Assembly: GCF_021869535.1 (NCBI RefSeq)
Contig: NW_026262734.1
Span: 109,837,088 to 109,901,087, forward strand
Origin: Mytilus californianus
Taxonomy: Eukaryota > Mollusca > Bivalvia > Mytilida > Mytilidae
DNA: 64,000 nucleotides
Reading direction: 5' to 3'
Shown: in pieces, positions 1-11,369 of the stretch
Numbering within the stretch: the stretch's first letter is position 1
Layout of the letters: the number at the start of each line of letters is the position of its first letter
Notes under the pieces: generated by a model
What the model was told of the DNA's origin: nothing
Seen by the model: only the letters and a program-made list of their open reading frames with translations
Database searches by the model: none
Translations under genes and position numbers: made by a program

Positions 1-129
1 GTTGACACATTACTAGGTTTCCAAATATGGAAAAATTGAGAATAATTCCTCAAACAGTTTCAAAACTCATCAAAGACTGTTAAAATGTCATATGCTAGGT
101 TTTATTATGAACTTGCATTCTTAGCTCTT

Positions 130-240
130 CAACTGTTTCGATTCTTAAACATCCTTGGCTTCCGAATATTCAGCTTTAGGCGTTCCTGATGAAGGTAAAT
201 CTAGAAAAACGCTTCTAACGTGTTGTTTTCATTTTTTTTT
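130..240 (-). repeat. Dispersed repeat fragment (family 6), inverted
   Basis: Reverse-strand match to 1,505-1,620, so the two form an imperfect inverted pair about 1.3 kb apart. Other copies lie at 11,990-12,175 and 59,535-59,715. In copy 2 of the block most of it is missing (46,806-46,846). It occupies the place where an A-type signal exon would be expected, by comparison with 29.7-29.9 kb. Confidence 0.7.
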
Positions 241-244
241 TTTT

Positions 245-1840
245 TTTATGTTATTCTCACAAGAAACTAACACATAGATTAATTCAAAATGGACAACAAA
301 TAAATATCATACAGCGATGAAAACAAATATGACAGACGCCGATCAACGATGACGAACTGCTGGTTTAGTAAATGCATAATGAAAATGTTGTTGGATAAGC
401 TTTTTTGTGAGCGCTCAACCCATCCTAACATAGGACAGCTGTGTACCAGCACAACATAATGAAATGCGGTAAAAATGAAAATGGATTAAAGACTTAAATG
501 GTCAGGTTGTTTCATAAAAAGGGAGCATTCATAAGATTCAAATTCGGGAATATCTTGAAACAACTTAATAATGAGAGGGGCACATTGTAGGTCTGCAAAC
601 TTTGTGAGAAGTTCCAAAGATGTCTCTGGAAGTAAAATTGGCACAATCCATTTGTCCTGACACATTAATAAGTGGCAAATCAGGCACGGAGAAAAAAACG
701 TTGTCAAACGTTTTCTCAATAATAGGTTCATTACTGCTACATGCGTGTTATCTATTTGTAAGGTATGAATGGATATAGCCTCAAAACTGAATACAATTGC
801 CAATGACACAAAAATCAACCGCAGACAAACAAACGAGGAAGTAAACAACAAAATGTCTCCGTACGGCCTTCGACAATGATCAAAATCCATATCGCATAGT
901 GTGTAATATTATTTTGGGAGTTCAGCAACCCTTATTTATTCAACTATAAAATCAGTGTCACATGTGGAACAGGACCTGCGTACTCTTCCAAATTACATGA
1001 GATCACCATGGTATATGTTGCCTCTTTTTAAGCTCTTATAACCATAAGTTCAATGATAATCGAAACGACTTTGTTTGTTCGTTAATAAAAGGTACTCATT
1101 TGACTAAACTAGATGCGCAATATGACAAATAATGTCCGTTCAGTCCTTTCAGTAATACTTGAGAGCAAAAGAAGGAAATATAACTTCTAATGTGAACGTT
1201 GGTGAACTTATACAAGCGGAAAAGACTTAAACTCTTAGATGGAGTAGGGCATAAGGTAGATACATTCTTCAATATCCAAAGATTTCCTAAGTTTTATTAC
1301 TGCAAATTTATAAAAAATGTATTCGTATTTTCATGCCAGTTTATCAAAGTACTGAGCTACTTACCTGACGTGTATATTTCAATGAGACACTAATGTACCA
1401 AATAACCACCCCCCCCCCCCCCACACACACACACACACACCACCCCCCTCCTCCCTTTAAAAAGGCAAATAAAAACAAAAACAAGAGTGTAAAATAGGGT
1501 CAATAAATTTAAAAACAACACGTTATAAATTTCAGGGATTTTCTTTCATCAGAACGCTTAAGCCGAATATTTGAAAGCCAAGGATGTATAAGAACAGAAA
1601 CAGTTGAAGAGCTATATGACCAAAAAGGACATAAAAAGTAGCCACATCCATCTACGGTCAACTTTGCCTGAGGGAGTTAAAACCTTTGAAACCAAAGAAT
1701 GAGAAAACCGTAGATGAAGGATTCAATCTTTCGATATTATATTTTCTGTTTATTCATTTAATAACTGTAAATAACATTTCTCAAATATGAAAATATCTTA
1801 TACTTAGAATGATGTTTCAAAACGTAACTGTCATTATCTT
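245..1840 (+). other. Chimaeric intron-like stretch: A-type intron start joined to B-type intron end
   Basis: No coding region is supported here. Bases 248-880 align with 29,885-30,640, just downstream of an A signal exon. Bases 1,030-1,170 align with the B intron sequences at 17.5, 22.7 and 40.2 kb. Bases 855-900 hold a fragment of the mussel repeat family seen at 30.0-30.2 kb. Bases 1,409-1,440 are a C run followed by CA repeats. No signal exon starting M-R-A was found in this stretch. Confidence 0.65.
1505..1670 (+). repeat. Dispersed repeat fragment (family 6)
   Basis: Direct-strand copy of the repeat found inverted at 130-240, also present at 48,838-48,970. It recurs with the same internal order at 11,990-12,175. 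Confidence 0.7.
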
Positions 1841-1844
1841 ATAG

Positions 1845-2059
1845 GATTGAAGTATACCAGTACCGATGCTACAGAGACATGCTTTCCCACTGTGGACTGT
1901 GGTTTTAATATTGATGGTTGCAGTTCTTTCTGTTTTGAGAAATTCTGTGCAGGATCAGCGAGGTGCGTCGGAAACAACGAGTGTTGTTGTGAAGGTTGTG
2001 TAAGTGTTGGACAAGCAGAACGATTATTAAGAACAAAAAGGATCTTAACCAATACATGA
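1845..2059 (+). CDS. Orphan mature-peptide exon, B subfamily, with C-terminal extension (partial gene)
   Basis: The exon follows an intact acceptor (TTATAG) and opens in phase 1, so its first residue would be Gly shared with an upstream signal exon. It encodes about 71 residues with all ten cysteines in the B frame, including CCC-x2-C. Related B genes stop at GGA-TAA after the last cysteine. Here the equivalent codons read GGA-CAA, so translation runs on through former 3' UTR for 15 residues (QAERLLRTKRILTNT) to TGA. No signal exon is visible upstream, and the near-identical copy at 49.2 kb, which has 8 kb of upstream sequence in view, also lacks one. It may be an orphan exon, or spliced from a distant signal exon. 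The product would be a secreted disulfide-rich peptide of unknown function. Confidence 0.6.
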
Positions 2060-2177
2060 TAGACCATCCAAGTTTGAATTTGATAATGGATAATGTTTTA
2101 GTAAATAAATGAAAATACAAACAGCAAAATGTTATCATTGAGACTTGGTTGATTACTATATTTGATTATATCTATCC

Positions 2178-2195
2178 AATAAAACTTGAAATAAA
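2178..2195 (+). terminator. Polyadenylation signals (two AATAAA)
   Basis: AATAAA occurs at 2,178-2,183 and 2,190-2,195. The second lies in a conserved context (ACTTGAAATAAA) shared with the B genes at 24,648 and 41,483. Confidence 0.6.
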
Positions 2196-2199
2196 AATT

Positions 2200-3000
2200 A
2201 ACACTTATATGAGAAGGTCTTCTACAAATTGGTTTGGACAAAGTAAGAAACAAACAAGATAAAAGACGTCAATAGACAATATAAAATCAAAAGTAAAAAA
2301 ATAGGCAACACCATGGCCTAGGAAAACAAGAACGAACGTGGCGAAATATTTAGAAAAACTAAACATGCTAAAGTTCACATCTGTTAATTTTCACGTTTGC
2401 TGCAAGATATAAATTGAAATACATAGCTCACGACAAAAAAAACAAATGATACGAGCTCAGTTAATTATAATAAGAGATAAGTCCACATAGATCAAGGAAA
2501 ACCAGCAACTCTTGACACGGCTATATCATCTAAAAACAGGTTTATTCGAATTCCATAATTGTCACTACAGATTATGCTGAAAGTGAAAGTACATCATTTC
2601 CTCTGCTAGACGATATTTTATAAAGATATTGTCGTGTGCATCTTATAGTGTAATAGGTCCACTTTTGATAAAAATGGAGATAGCTATATATATTTGAGAT
2701 TAAAGTGCAATGTTTTGTATTCCTATACAACTATTATACAATTCAAATTAAATTTTTTATCACTACTACTAAACGGGAAATATAATACTCACACGACGAT
2801 ATGTCCAAGCGTATTCCGAAAAATCAACAACTCTTCTAATGGTTTAATACTTCATAAGAAAGTAAAGTTTATTACTACTGTTGCCTTTATGTATCCATAT
2901 ATTTATTCATATTAATCTTCAATTATGGTCCCAAATCCACAGTAAAATTACATTTGCTGTTTTGTTAAAGAACACACATACACGTTCGATTATGTCCACA
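2200..3000. other. Intergenic, nothing recognised
   Basis: AT-rich sequence with no coding signal or known repeat that I can support. It may include the end of the DIRS-like element that follows. Confidence 0.5.
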
Positions 3001-3009
3001 TATCTAAAA

Positions 3010-5260
3010 TGACTCAGATATTATAAGACAATGTCAAACCTTTTTGTGCTTTGCGAATCGTGTCCTTGGAAATCCGAATGTAACGACAATAACTGTCCGA
3101 TGTCCGTCGACCAATTTTAAGAAAACATTCTGCCTAAAGCGCTACAATTTCCTTTGATAAACAATGGATCCTAAAACAAAAGATGCCTCTCTTCCCTTCC
3201 TGATTGCAATACATTTTTTGATAGCTGAGAAAGGACAAATAGTATGATCAGATTTATGAAGCTGTATATTGACACCTATGCGAAAGAAATCTGTCTTAGA
3301 AGTTATAAGGTGTAGAATAGCATACGAATAAAAAATCTCAACATATGTTGCACTTAAATCTACAGGTTATTCAAAATTATTGAAACCGTTAATTCGCCAC
3401 AACTCATAAATTATTAAAACAAAAGTTACGCTACTTGTTTAAATCTGTTTCTAGCATACAATCAGTTAAAGGTAGAAAAAACACCCGATCTAAGAGAATT
3501 GAAAATTCTCCCATATCTGAAAATTAATAGGAAGAATTAGTTTTAGACTATGCTCTCACAGAGCGGATTATCATATTGAGTATTTGGTGTGTCGATTCAT
3601 TTGTATAATCAAACGGATGTTCACAGTTACTTTGGAGATAGTAAAGTTTAACGTGAAATCCATATAAATACGATTTAGTGGTTGTATGTAAAATTCTCAG
3701 GTTTTTGTTACAATGTGCGACAAAAAATAAATCAAGATATCCTCAGAAATCAGAAATGTTTTTACAAGCATACACATAAGGATTCTAATAAGGTTCAGTA
3801 TCAAAAAACATCTAGAACGACCTTCATTAACAATGTGTACCGTGGCTTCATTGCCACATCGAAATAAGATTCTTCATGTAGTCCATGAATGACCCAATAA
3901 GATGGCTGCAACGATGAGAAGATAAAGTTCTAGAAAGGCCAAGGAAAATTTCTTTTGACATGGAGCATATAAATCTTACGGCCAAGTATGCCAAAACCGT
4001 TCCCCCTTAGAATATCCACCAAACGTAGAAGCCGCATCTGTATATAATTCGAAATCCTTTCACAGTTTACCAAAAAAAAGAGTTCAAAAAACTCAATTCT
4101 GTACGACATTCGTCTGTTAAATACATTTTGTCTTTCCGATTTTTGACAGTTGTTGATAATGATATTAGGCATTACATAAATGATCGATCCGGAATCTTAA
4201 CACGCATGGCGAAATTGAAATGCCCTAACAGTTGTACAAGTTCACGTTTAGTACAGGATAGTCTGTTTAAAAACTACTTGATAAATTCAATTTGTTTTAT
4301 TGGACTGGAAGCAGGTCTCCATCTCTTCCGCATCAAGTGTAATACCCAAGTATTCCATAACTATACAAGGGCTAACATCCTATTATTTAGTCAGTGGAAT
4401 ATATTTTAGAAAAAATATAGTCTTTTAAAGATAGTAGTTATTAAAGCCATTGTTTTTTCTGCGCAAGAATCGGGTATATCTATAGTCAGAAAATCGTATA
4501 TAAGGTGAAATATATATTCAATGTTGTAGATATTAGTAGCATTCCAACAGATCGCTCTACACAAGTTATAACAAACAATTGGCGAATTCCTACAACCTAA
4601 CGCTAGTCTATTAAAGGAATAGCATGGTGTTACAGTTATCGCATATCTTTTTCCAATCGTGCACAACTCGTGTACTGCCCTTTTAACAACGCAATCGGAA
4701 TATGATATATTTTTTGAATATGTATTACGCTCAACTGTTTGAGAAGAAAGAGGGGGGAAATTGTTCCATAATCGATAGGTTACATACTCTACAAACTTCT
4801 GGCCTTGCATGTGGAGCTAATACCGAAAGAATGAAATTGTCCTTTACACCCAGTCAAATTTTACTTTTAAATCGTAAAGTACAGTAGCATCTTTGGCGGA
4901 AAGCATCATTTATAAAATTTCTGACCATTACTGGACTCAATCGATGACCCCTATACCTGAAGCGCTCATATTCGCCAAAAGCGCACACGAACTCTTTGAT
5001 GGTCAGCGATCTATGAAGCCGGATGTCCTATTTTTTCCTAGCGAAAAAATTTCCAGCTACTGCTAGTGAGTAAATTACTAGCTGCCTGGCAGTGAACTGA
5101 TTCATAATCTTTCATTAACAAAACAGCTAAGGTAACGTCTCTATCTTCAATTATTTGCTTTTTAGGGCTAGTGAAATGATATCCAAGAAAGGCATAGACG
5201 ATGACAGAATTCTTATATCTCTTTCCTGTTGTACCTGGACGATACTTCAACAGCTATCAG
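3010..5260 (-). mobile_element. DIRS-like (tyrosine-recombinase) retrotransposon fossil: RT, RNase H, recombinase
   Basis: Read on the minus strand, the domains come in the DIRS order. Reverse transcriptase lies at about 4,640-4,400, with the pieces GCRNSPIV and HLIYDFLTID. The expected catalytic pair of aspartates in that box (normally L-D-D-F-L) is Y-D, the Tyr codon being at 4,496-4,498. The connection follows at about 4,275-4,195 (KRELVQLLGHFNF). RNase H is at about 4,050-3,780, with LYTDAAST, AFLELY and NEATVHIVNEGRSR. A recombinase-like N part is at about 3,660-3,600, and its C-terminal box is at about 3,100-3,030 (SDSYCRYIR, with the likely catalytic Tyr region). Several frameshifts and stops make it inactive. 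The piece at 5,250-5,040 may be upstream coding sequence, not identified. Motifs are recognised from memory. Confidence 0.8.
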
Positions 5261-6370
5261 TTTTGGGTTTTGTTTTTATATTTACTGCATTCAGCGTCAT
5301 TTAATGACGTATGATGTAGAGTTGAAATGTTTTAAAAACAATATCGATAAAAAAGAGCTGTAGATGTACTTCAATGAGACAACAACAAACAACATAAGAA
5401 AAGTAAACAAATTAAGTGGATAACATCTAAATGTTTTTCATCAATTGCAAAGAAGATAATATTTGGAATGTTTCAAGAATACGGCAACCTAGCTTCTACA
5501 AAAGTCATCCAACATGTTAACTTTGTCCTTCTTCAATAGAAGAGTGTCTCTTAGACATTGTCTTTAAGTATATGCATTATAAAATATCTTGAATGAAGTT
5601 CATCCACATATATTTTGCAAATCATATTTATTTGTGTCTTTAAGGGGTGTTTCAGAATGAAAACAAATATATTTACGCAGTGATGTTAAGATTATTCGCC
5701 ACTTGAAATTGATCGGGAAAGAGTCACGTAACCACCCGAAATAGAAAGTAAAATACTGAGAAATAAATTGTAATAAAAGGGCATGCTCATGTGTACAAAT
5801 ATCATTGAAGACAACTATGAACAGCTTAGCATCTCAAATTTACAACAAAACTCGTTGCAAAGTATTGTACTTTAATATATAGCATATAATATCAGATTCA
5901 AATGTCAATCATTTCACAATTTGTACCTTTTTCAGTTTCGGGTACATTTTCTATACTACTCCGATTATCTGTATTCTTTACCATATGTTAGCACAGTGTT
6001 TTGGTTTCGGATAAATCGTTGTTTTTAAAACGCTCTATTGGTTTCACAACGAGTAACTCCCCTTTGTAAACTGAGAACGCTAATTTTCATTTTAATTATT
6101 AAAATGAGCTGCTGTTTGTCTGTCAATATGAAATGTTTTTCATCTTGTTATGCACTTTCGCCAAAAATGTAATTTGTTTGTTTTTTTCGGTACCATTTGA
6201 TAAGAGTATCGCTGTTTTCACAGATGCGGTTGAAAAAAGAGGGGAGGGGTCCGAAGAAAAACAGATTTCATCAGCAGATTTTAAAATCTTTGTTTTCACA
6301 TCTAGCATTGTAGGGCATTGGTAACATATGGTATTCACTGTATGGATTTACAGACAGATTTTTTTCATAT
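5260..6370. other. Intergenic, nothing recognised
   Basis: AT-rich, no supported gene. At 5,575-5,579 (TAAGT) copy 2 carries a 289-base extra segment. Confidence 0.5.
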
Positions 6371-6375
6371 ATGCC

Positions 6376-6490
6376 AAAATAAAAAGTAAGGAGATGTGGT
6401 AAGATTGTCAATGAGACAACTATCCACCAGCATTTTAGAGTAAAGATATTGTGGATATAAGCAAGTATAGGTCATCGTACAGCCCTCGTC
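6376..6490 (+). repeat. Dispersed mussel repeat (family 4)
   Basis: It begins with a GGAGATGTGGTA-like string followed by AATGAGACAAC and a later ATAGGTCATCGTACAG, an order I know from a very common mussel repeat. It is present in copy 2 at 53,935-54,052. Confidence 0.6.
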
Positions 6491-7030
6491 AATACAGTTA
6501 ATTCAAAAAAGATAAAGAAAGGGTCTGGAGGGGTCTTTTAATCCTGTATTTCTTTAATGTCAGTTTTTATGTAATTTTTTTCTATTCATTATATTTCATG
6601 CCTTTTATTCTCTCTTCTTTGAAGTCTAGTACCACATTGTTCTCTATTCTTCAATTTTTGGGCCTATTGTTCTGTCTTCTTTGTTTTTCTGCTGTATTGG
6701 CCCCTTATTTTCTATTTTGTAAACCCCACCTAGACCCTCATAAAAGTAATGTTTATAAATTCAAAATCTTCAACCAAATTGCAATTCAATCTTTAATCCA
6801 GTCAGAATATTTTAATGAAAATTATAAACTTCAAATTAAGTTTGAAGTGACAACAAAACTAGAGTTTAGGCTAAACTACTGATTAGATTAATAAAACCAG
6901 GAAATATGATTGGTTGATCATTGGCAATCATACCAATTTTTTTAATTTTTATACCGAAATTTATCACTGTCATTCCAATTTATAGGAAATTGATATCATC
7001 TTACATCATAAAGTCAGTTGTCTTTTCGTA
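6490..7030. other. Pyrimidine-rich stretch
   Basis: Bases 6,600-6,720 are imperfect TTCT/CTCT-rich sequence that keeps a reading frame open by low complexity. No gene is supported. Confidence 0.5.
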
Positions 7031-7215
7031 GTTTTTTTTGTTTTTTGCCATAATATGACCATTGCATTGTCATTTTGGTGGGGTTCGTGTTGTTCAGTCC
7101 GTGGTTTTCTATGTTGTGTTTTGTGTACTGTTGTTTGTGTGTTTGTCTTTGTCTTTTTTAGCCATGGCATTTTTGACTTGTTAGTTTGAATGTCCCTTTA
7201 GTATCCATCGCCTCT
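7030..7215 (-). repeat. Dispersed mussel repeat (family 2), inverted
   Basis: The reverse strand carries the order GAGGCGATGG, GCCATGGC, ACACGAACCCCACC that marks this family. Full copies are at 46,277-46,568 and 47,998-48,490. Copy 2 equivalent: 54,589-54,775. Confidence 0.75.
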
Positions 7216-7469
7216 CTTTTTCTAAAGTTTGCTTACTTATAAACCGATGTCAATGATATTATAGGTATACACCATGTTATAGAAAACTCATCTCACTTTT
7301 TCGTCATTATTTGGTAAGAATGGATCGGTACGGAAATTCTACAATAATGTTAATATTTCGATGTTAAGATTTTGTGAAGCTACTCTTTATAAAAAAATTA
7401 TTTCATGATAGTAAAATTGTTGCGCTCAATTCCCGATGATATGTCTAAAGACTGCCTTTGTCCCTCCTT

Positions 7470-8195
7470 TTACAATACAGTATTACGTAGACTCCCTTTC
7501 TCTAACCCTCAACAATTCATACTAGTCTCCATGTCCTCAATCCAACAATACATACTTAGACTCCCTTTCCCACATTCTCTACAATTTTTCTCCCAACCTC
7601 GACAATACATAGTAAGAATCCCTTTCCACCAACCTCAACAATGACTACATTTTTTTGAAACACTTTTGTTTTTTCGACGACAGGTATAGATTGTCTAAGC
7701 CTTATTTGGAACCCCATTTTTAAATGCATACCTAGATACCCTTTCCTCGACCCCCTCGACAATGCATACTCAGACTCCCTTCATCCACCCTCGACAATGC
7801 ATACTTGTCCCACTTTCTCCACCCTCTACAATGCATACTTAGACTCCCTTTCCCCTACCTCGACAATTCATACTAAGATCCCCTTTCCCTCAACTTAAAC
7901 AATGCATACTTTCACTCCCTTTCCCTCACCCTTGACAATGCATTCTTAGGCTCACTGTCCCCAATCCTCCACATTAGATACCTAGACTCCCTTTCTCCCA
8001 TCCTCAACAATGCATATTAAGACTCAATTTCCCCTATCCTCAACAAGGCAGACTTAGACTCCTTTTGCCCTATCCTCAATAATGCACACTAAGACTCATA
8101 TGCCCCAAACTTCAATAATGCATACTAAGACTCCATTTTCCCTATCCTCAACAAGTCATACTTAGACTCCTTGTCCCCTATCCTCACTAATGCAG
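7470..8195. repeat. 36-bp minisatellite, about 20 copies
   Basis: Degenerate tandem units run like TTAGACTCCCTTTCCCC, then CTCAACAATGCATAC, mostly 36 bases long. Because 36 is a multiple of three, long frames open in both directions; these are not genes. Confidence 0.85.
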
Positions 8196-8379
8196 CCATG
8201 CGAGTTCTAACATAAACAAAATGTCACATCCAGGAAAAGGACACAATTTATCGGTAAGATTACAGATTTTACGTATTTTCTGGTATTTAAAGTTTTAAGA
8301 CTGCAATTCAACTTATGGCGCTTTTTTTTTTTTTAAATCTTCCATCTTAGATTGATAAGTTGACGAAAAACGATACATT

Positions 8380-8765
8380 TACAACTAAAGACTGACCAAC
8401 ACGAACCGCGCAAAAATGTTGGAGTGATACCTCTGGAGTTATCCGAAATGGTGTGCAGACACTTCCCCATATGTGTCATCCATGGATGTAGTCATTGCAA
8501 GTATAAATAAGGTGATTGCACAATCGAGGAAAAGAGGATTGTAGCTACGAAAATTGGAAGATATCAGCGACTCAAATATTAAAAAAAAACGGTCATCTAA
8601 ATCCTAGTTGTGTCCGTAAATTTTTGAAGGAATGACTTTAACTTTACCATTAGGAGCCTCTGGTTCAGTATTTTTCTTGTGAGCAGCAGCATTATACCAA
8701 TGAAATCATGATAGAAAAATGCACTCTTTGGAATATCGTATCAATTCGGAGATGTATATTTTCCA
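8380..8765 (+). repeat. Diverged copy of dispersed repeat family 2 (3' part)
   Basis: It shares the order ACCAACACGAACC, then TCCGTAAATTTTTGAAGG, then CTTGTGAGCAGCA, then AAATCATGATAG with the long copy at 47,998-48,490. Copy 2 equivalent: about 55,935-56,325. Confidence 0.65.
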
Positions 8766-8854
8766 TACTCAATAGTTAACATGCACATCTTAATAATTTT
8801 TTTATTGGATTTGGTAACGTATGAATCGCCCTTTTTAAATCTATTTATAAAATT

Positions 8855-9445
8855 GAGAATGGAAATGGGGAATGTGTCAAAGAGACAACAACTCAACCAT
8901 AGAGCAGACAACAGCCGAAGGCCACCAATGGGTCTTCAATGCAGCGAGAAACTCCCGCACCCGGAGGCGTCCTTCAGCTGGCCCCTAAACAAATATGTAT
9001 ACTAGTTCAGTGATAATGGACGTCATACTAAACTCCAAATGATACACAAGAAACTAAAATTAAAAATGATACAAGACTAACAAAGGCCAGAGGCTCCTGA
9101 CTTGGGACAGGCGCAAAAATGCGGCGGGGTTAAACATGTTTTTTGAGATCTCAACCCTCCCCCTATACCTCTAGCCAATGTAGAAAAAACAAACGTACAA
9201 CAGTACGCACAGTAAAACTCAGTTTAAGAGAAGTCCGAGTCCGATGTCAGAATAGTAAACAAGAGAAAATAAACAAAATGACAATAATACATAAACGAAC
9301 AAAGGACTACTAGCAGTTACTGACATGCCAGCTCCAGACCTCAATTAAACTGATTGAAAGATTATGTCTTCATCATATGAAAATCAAGTACAATCCCTCC
9401 CGTTAGGGGTTTAGTATCATACCGTCATAAAATATACCTTTTTCA
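8855..9445 (+). repeat. Dispersed mussel repeat (family 3)
   Basis: It starts GAATGGAAATGGGGAATGTG, with CAAAGAGACAACAACTC and CCCGCACCCGGAGGCGTCC further in; I recognise this family from mussel sequence. A shortened copy is at 40,325-40,475 and the duplicate at about 56,408-56,995. Confidence 0.75.
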
Positions 9446-9863
9446 GAACTTATGAATTAATTACTAAGTTTTTCAAAAGTCGTTTTTTATAAGTTTTGAA
9501 GATTGTGCGATTTTCGCTAATTTGCTTGTCTTGTTATATCAGTTAATTATCAATGTTTAAACAGTTTTAGACCTTGTACAATTATTAAACTTATTTGCTA
9601 CGTAAAATAACGTTACAGATACAAAATAATATATGTAGTCCAAACAAATCCAGTGATCAAATTATAAAATGATAAAATTAATATGACAAGTACTCAGACG
9701 GCTAAAAGGAATAAATCATTGTTAGTTTTTATACCTTATGTTTCCGCTACAAAATAATATCAGCCTTCTTTTCACGGAAAACAAACATATCCTGGACCAC
9801 ATGTCCTACCAATGAAAATAACTTTGATTATCATGTCCTTGTCCGTCTTATTAAACGATACAC

Positions 9864-9920
9864 TATTTAAAGGTAGACTAAATACGTTTAATTTTATTAT
9901 ACATAGTTCAAGTAAGACAG
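9864..9920 (+). promoter_or_regulatory. Core promoter and 5' UTR exon end of A gene
   Basis: TATTTAAA lies at 9,864-9,871 and a splice donor (ACAG/GTAAGT) follows 9,920, so TATA start to exon end is 57 bases. The paralogous gene at 29.1 kb has the same 57-base spacing. The transcription start is inferred about 30 bases after the TATA box; the UTR exon is therefore short. Confidence 0.55.
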
Positions 9921-10065
9921 GTAAGTTTAATTACCTTAGTACAGAAGGTATGAAATTTTGTAATAGCGTCCAATGATTGTAATTGTAGATTTTATTCACC
10001 TTTAACATGTTTTATGTGAAATTATATGATGGATGTTGAAAAAATTCTCACTTTTTCATTTTTAT

Positions 10066-10076
10066 TATTATCATTA

Positions 10077-10131
<55 letters not shown>
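10066..10131. repeat. TTA microsatellite
   Basis: Tandem TTA for about 17 uninterrupted units, in the intron between UTR exon and signal exon. The duplicate at about 57,632-57,668 is shorter, so the tract length differs between copies. Confidence 0.9.
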
Positions 10132-10132
<1 letters not shown>

Positions 10133-10597
10133 CCAGTCGTATTTTTTTTAAATCAGACTAATGATATAGTACGCCAGACGCGCATCTACTTAATACTCAA
10201 AAGAAGCGTAAAATCAAAACAAATGGAATATCAAATCAAGTTCAAAGTTGACCATATTAAAATTCCAAAAAGTTGTTCCAAAGATGTCGTAAATATCAGT
10301 CAATGTCAGTTGTAAGCTTAAGTAATATGCGTAACAATGAGTGCTCAAAAACCCATCAAAGACTGTTTAAAATGTCAAATATATAATTAATTTTGCATTT
10401 GATCACTTTCCCGCACATAAGCTTCTATAAAGATTACATAATGAGATTTTAATCGCTTCTATTTGATCTTAATGCGATTGATGTGTTTCCCTCGGTTTTA
10501 GTTTGTAACCCAGATTTGTTTTCGCTTAATCGATTTATGACTATTGCACAGCGGTATACTACTGTTGCCTTTATTTATCTTGCAGGACTACTGCATA

Positions 10598-11226
10598 ATG
10601 AGAGCCTTCTTTGTCTTTTGCATTGTATTGATATGTTTGTCGGGTAAGTTCACGTAAGTGAATCGTGTTATGCAATTATCATATTATGGTTTAAAGACTG
10701 ATTGGCTCGGAAGCAGAAGAATGGTTCTAGGCTCGATTGTGAGCTAGCACGTTTAAATTCAGCTCAATGTATATTTGTAAATACCAAAACTACCAATATG
10801 GTCATTTCTAACAGAAAAACATATGCAATACTTTTAATAACATGAGTTATTGATACTCATTGATGCCGTAAACCAACCCATTTTTTTCACTTTAAATAAA
10901 ACATAAAGATAAGATGTTAACGATGTTAGCAACTCTTGATTTTGACGATTTGTCAGATATTCGGAAACCTCTATTTTTATCCATGTAGTGACTATAAAAG
11001 TTTTACCCTCTAATCATAACCTGACTATTAAACAGATTTTTTAATGAAAAAGAAACAATTTGTTTTAGGTTTGGATCATACTGATGCTGCTGTTAAGTGC
11101 TTTAAAAGTTACTGCAGTAACGATGCTGGTTGCAGACAGGGATGTCTCGCCAATGGTTGTGGCTCGAAACATTTCTGCAGTGTCAAAGAAAAGCAATGCT
11201 GTTGTGATGGTTGTATTTCTGAATAA
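10598..11226 (+). CDS. Secreted 10-cysteine peptide, A subfamily (complete)
   Basis: Two coding exons: 10,598-10,643 and 11,069-11,226. The first follows an acceptor (TTGCAG, exon start 10,586) and encodes a 15-residue hydrophobic signal, MRAFFVFCIVLICLS, ending in a phase-1 donor G/GTAAGT. The second, after TTTTAG, completes Gly and gives the mature part starting LDHTDAAVKC. Total 67 residues. Ten cysteines follow C-x4-C-x5-C-x3-C-x4-C-x5-C-x6-CCC-x2-C. The start is fixed by the conserved ATG-AGA-GCC shared with the other genes. The product should be a secreted peptide with about five disulfides; defence or toxin-like roles are possible, but I cannot name the family. The duplicate at 58,140 encodes the same protein. 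Confidence 0.85.
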
Positions 11227-11361
11227 CAACAGGACAATTTCAAACATAACATTTTGAGCAGTGCAGAGAACGTGTTTATCTATGCATATTGAATTGTTAA
11301 ATTAATCTACGATCTGAAATTAACATTTATTTGACATTTTGATTTGTCGATAGATTTATGA

Positions 11362-11367
11362 ATTAAA
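11362..11367 (+). terminator. Possible polyadenylation signal (ATTAAA)
   Basis: ATTAAA 136 bases after the stop. The paralogue at 32.3 kb has a canonical AATAAA at a homologous spot (CTGAATAAAATG), where this copy reads CTGAAATTAAC. Confidence 0.35.
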
Positions 11368-11369
11368 GT

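Noticed and set aside
486..890. 134-codon minus-strand open frame
   Set aside because: It is cut to 80 codons by a change in the near-identical copy at 47.3 kb and overlaps a dispersed repeat fragment; no protein similarity that I recognise.
6598..6882. 94-codon hydrophobic frame
   Set aside because: Its first half comes from pyrimidine-rich low-complexity sequence, and there is no start context or splice structure.
7405..7644. 79-codon frame rich in Pro, Phe and Gln
   Set aside because: It overlaps the 36-bp minisatellite and shows only repeat-derived sequence.
11065..11247. Minus-strand frame opposite the A mature exon
   Set aside because: It is a shadow of the spliced plus-strand exon, which has conserved splice sites and a conserved cysteine frame.
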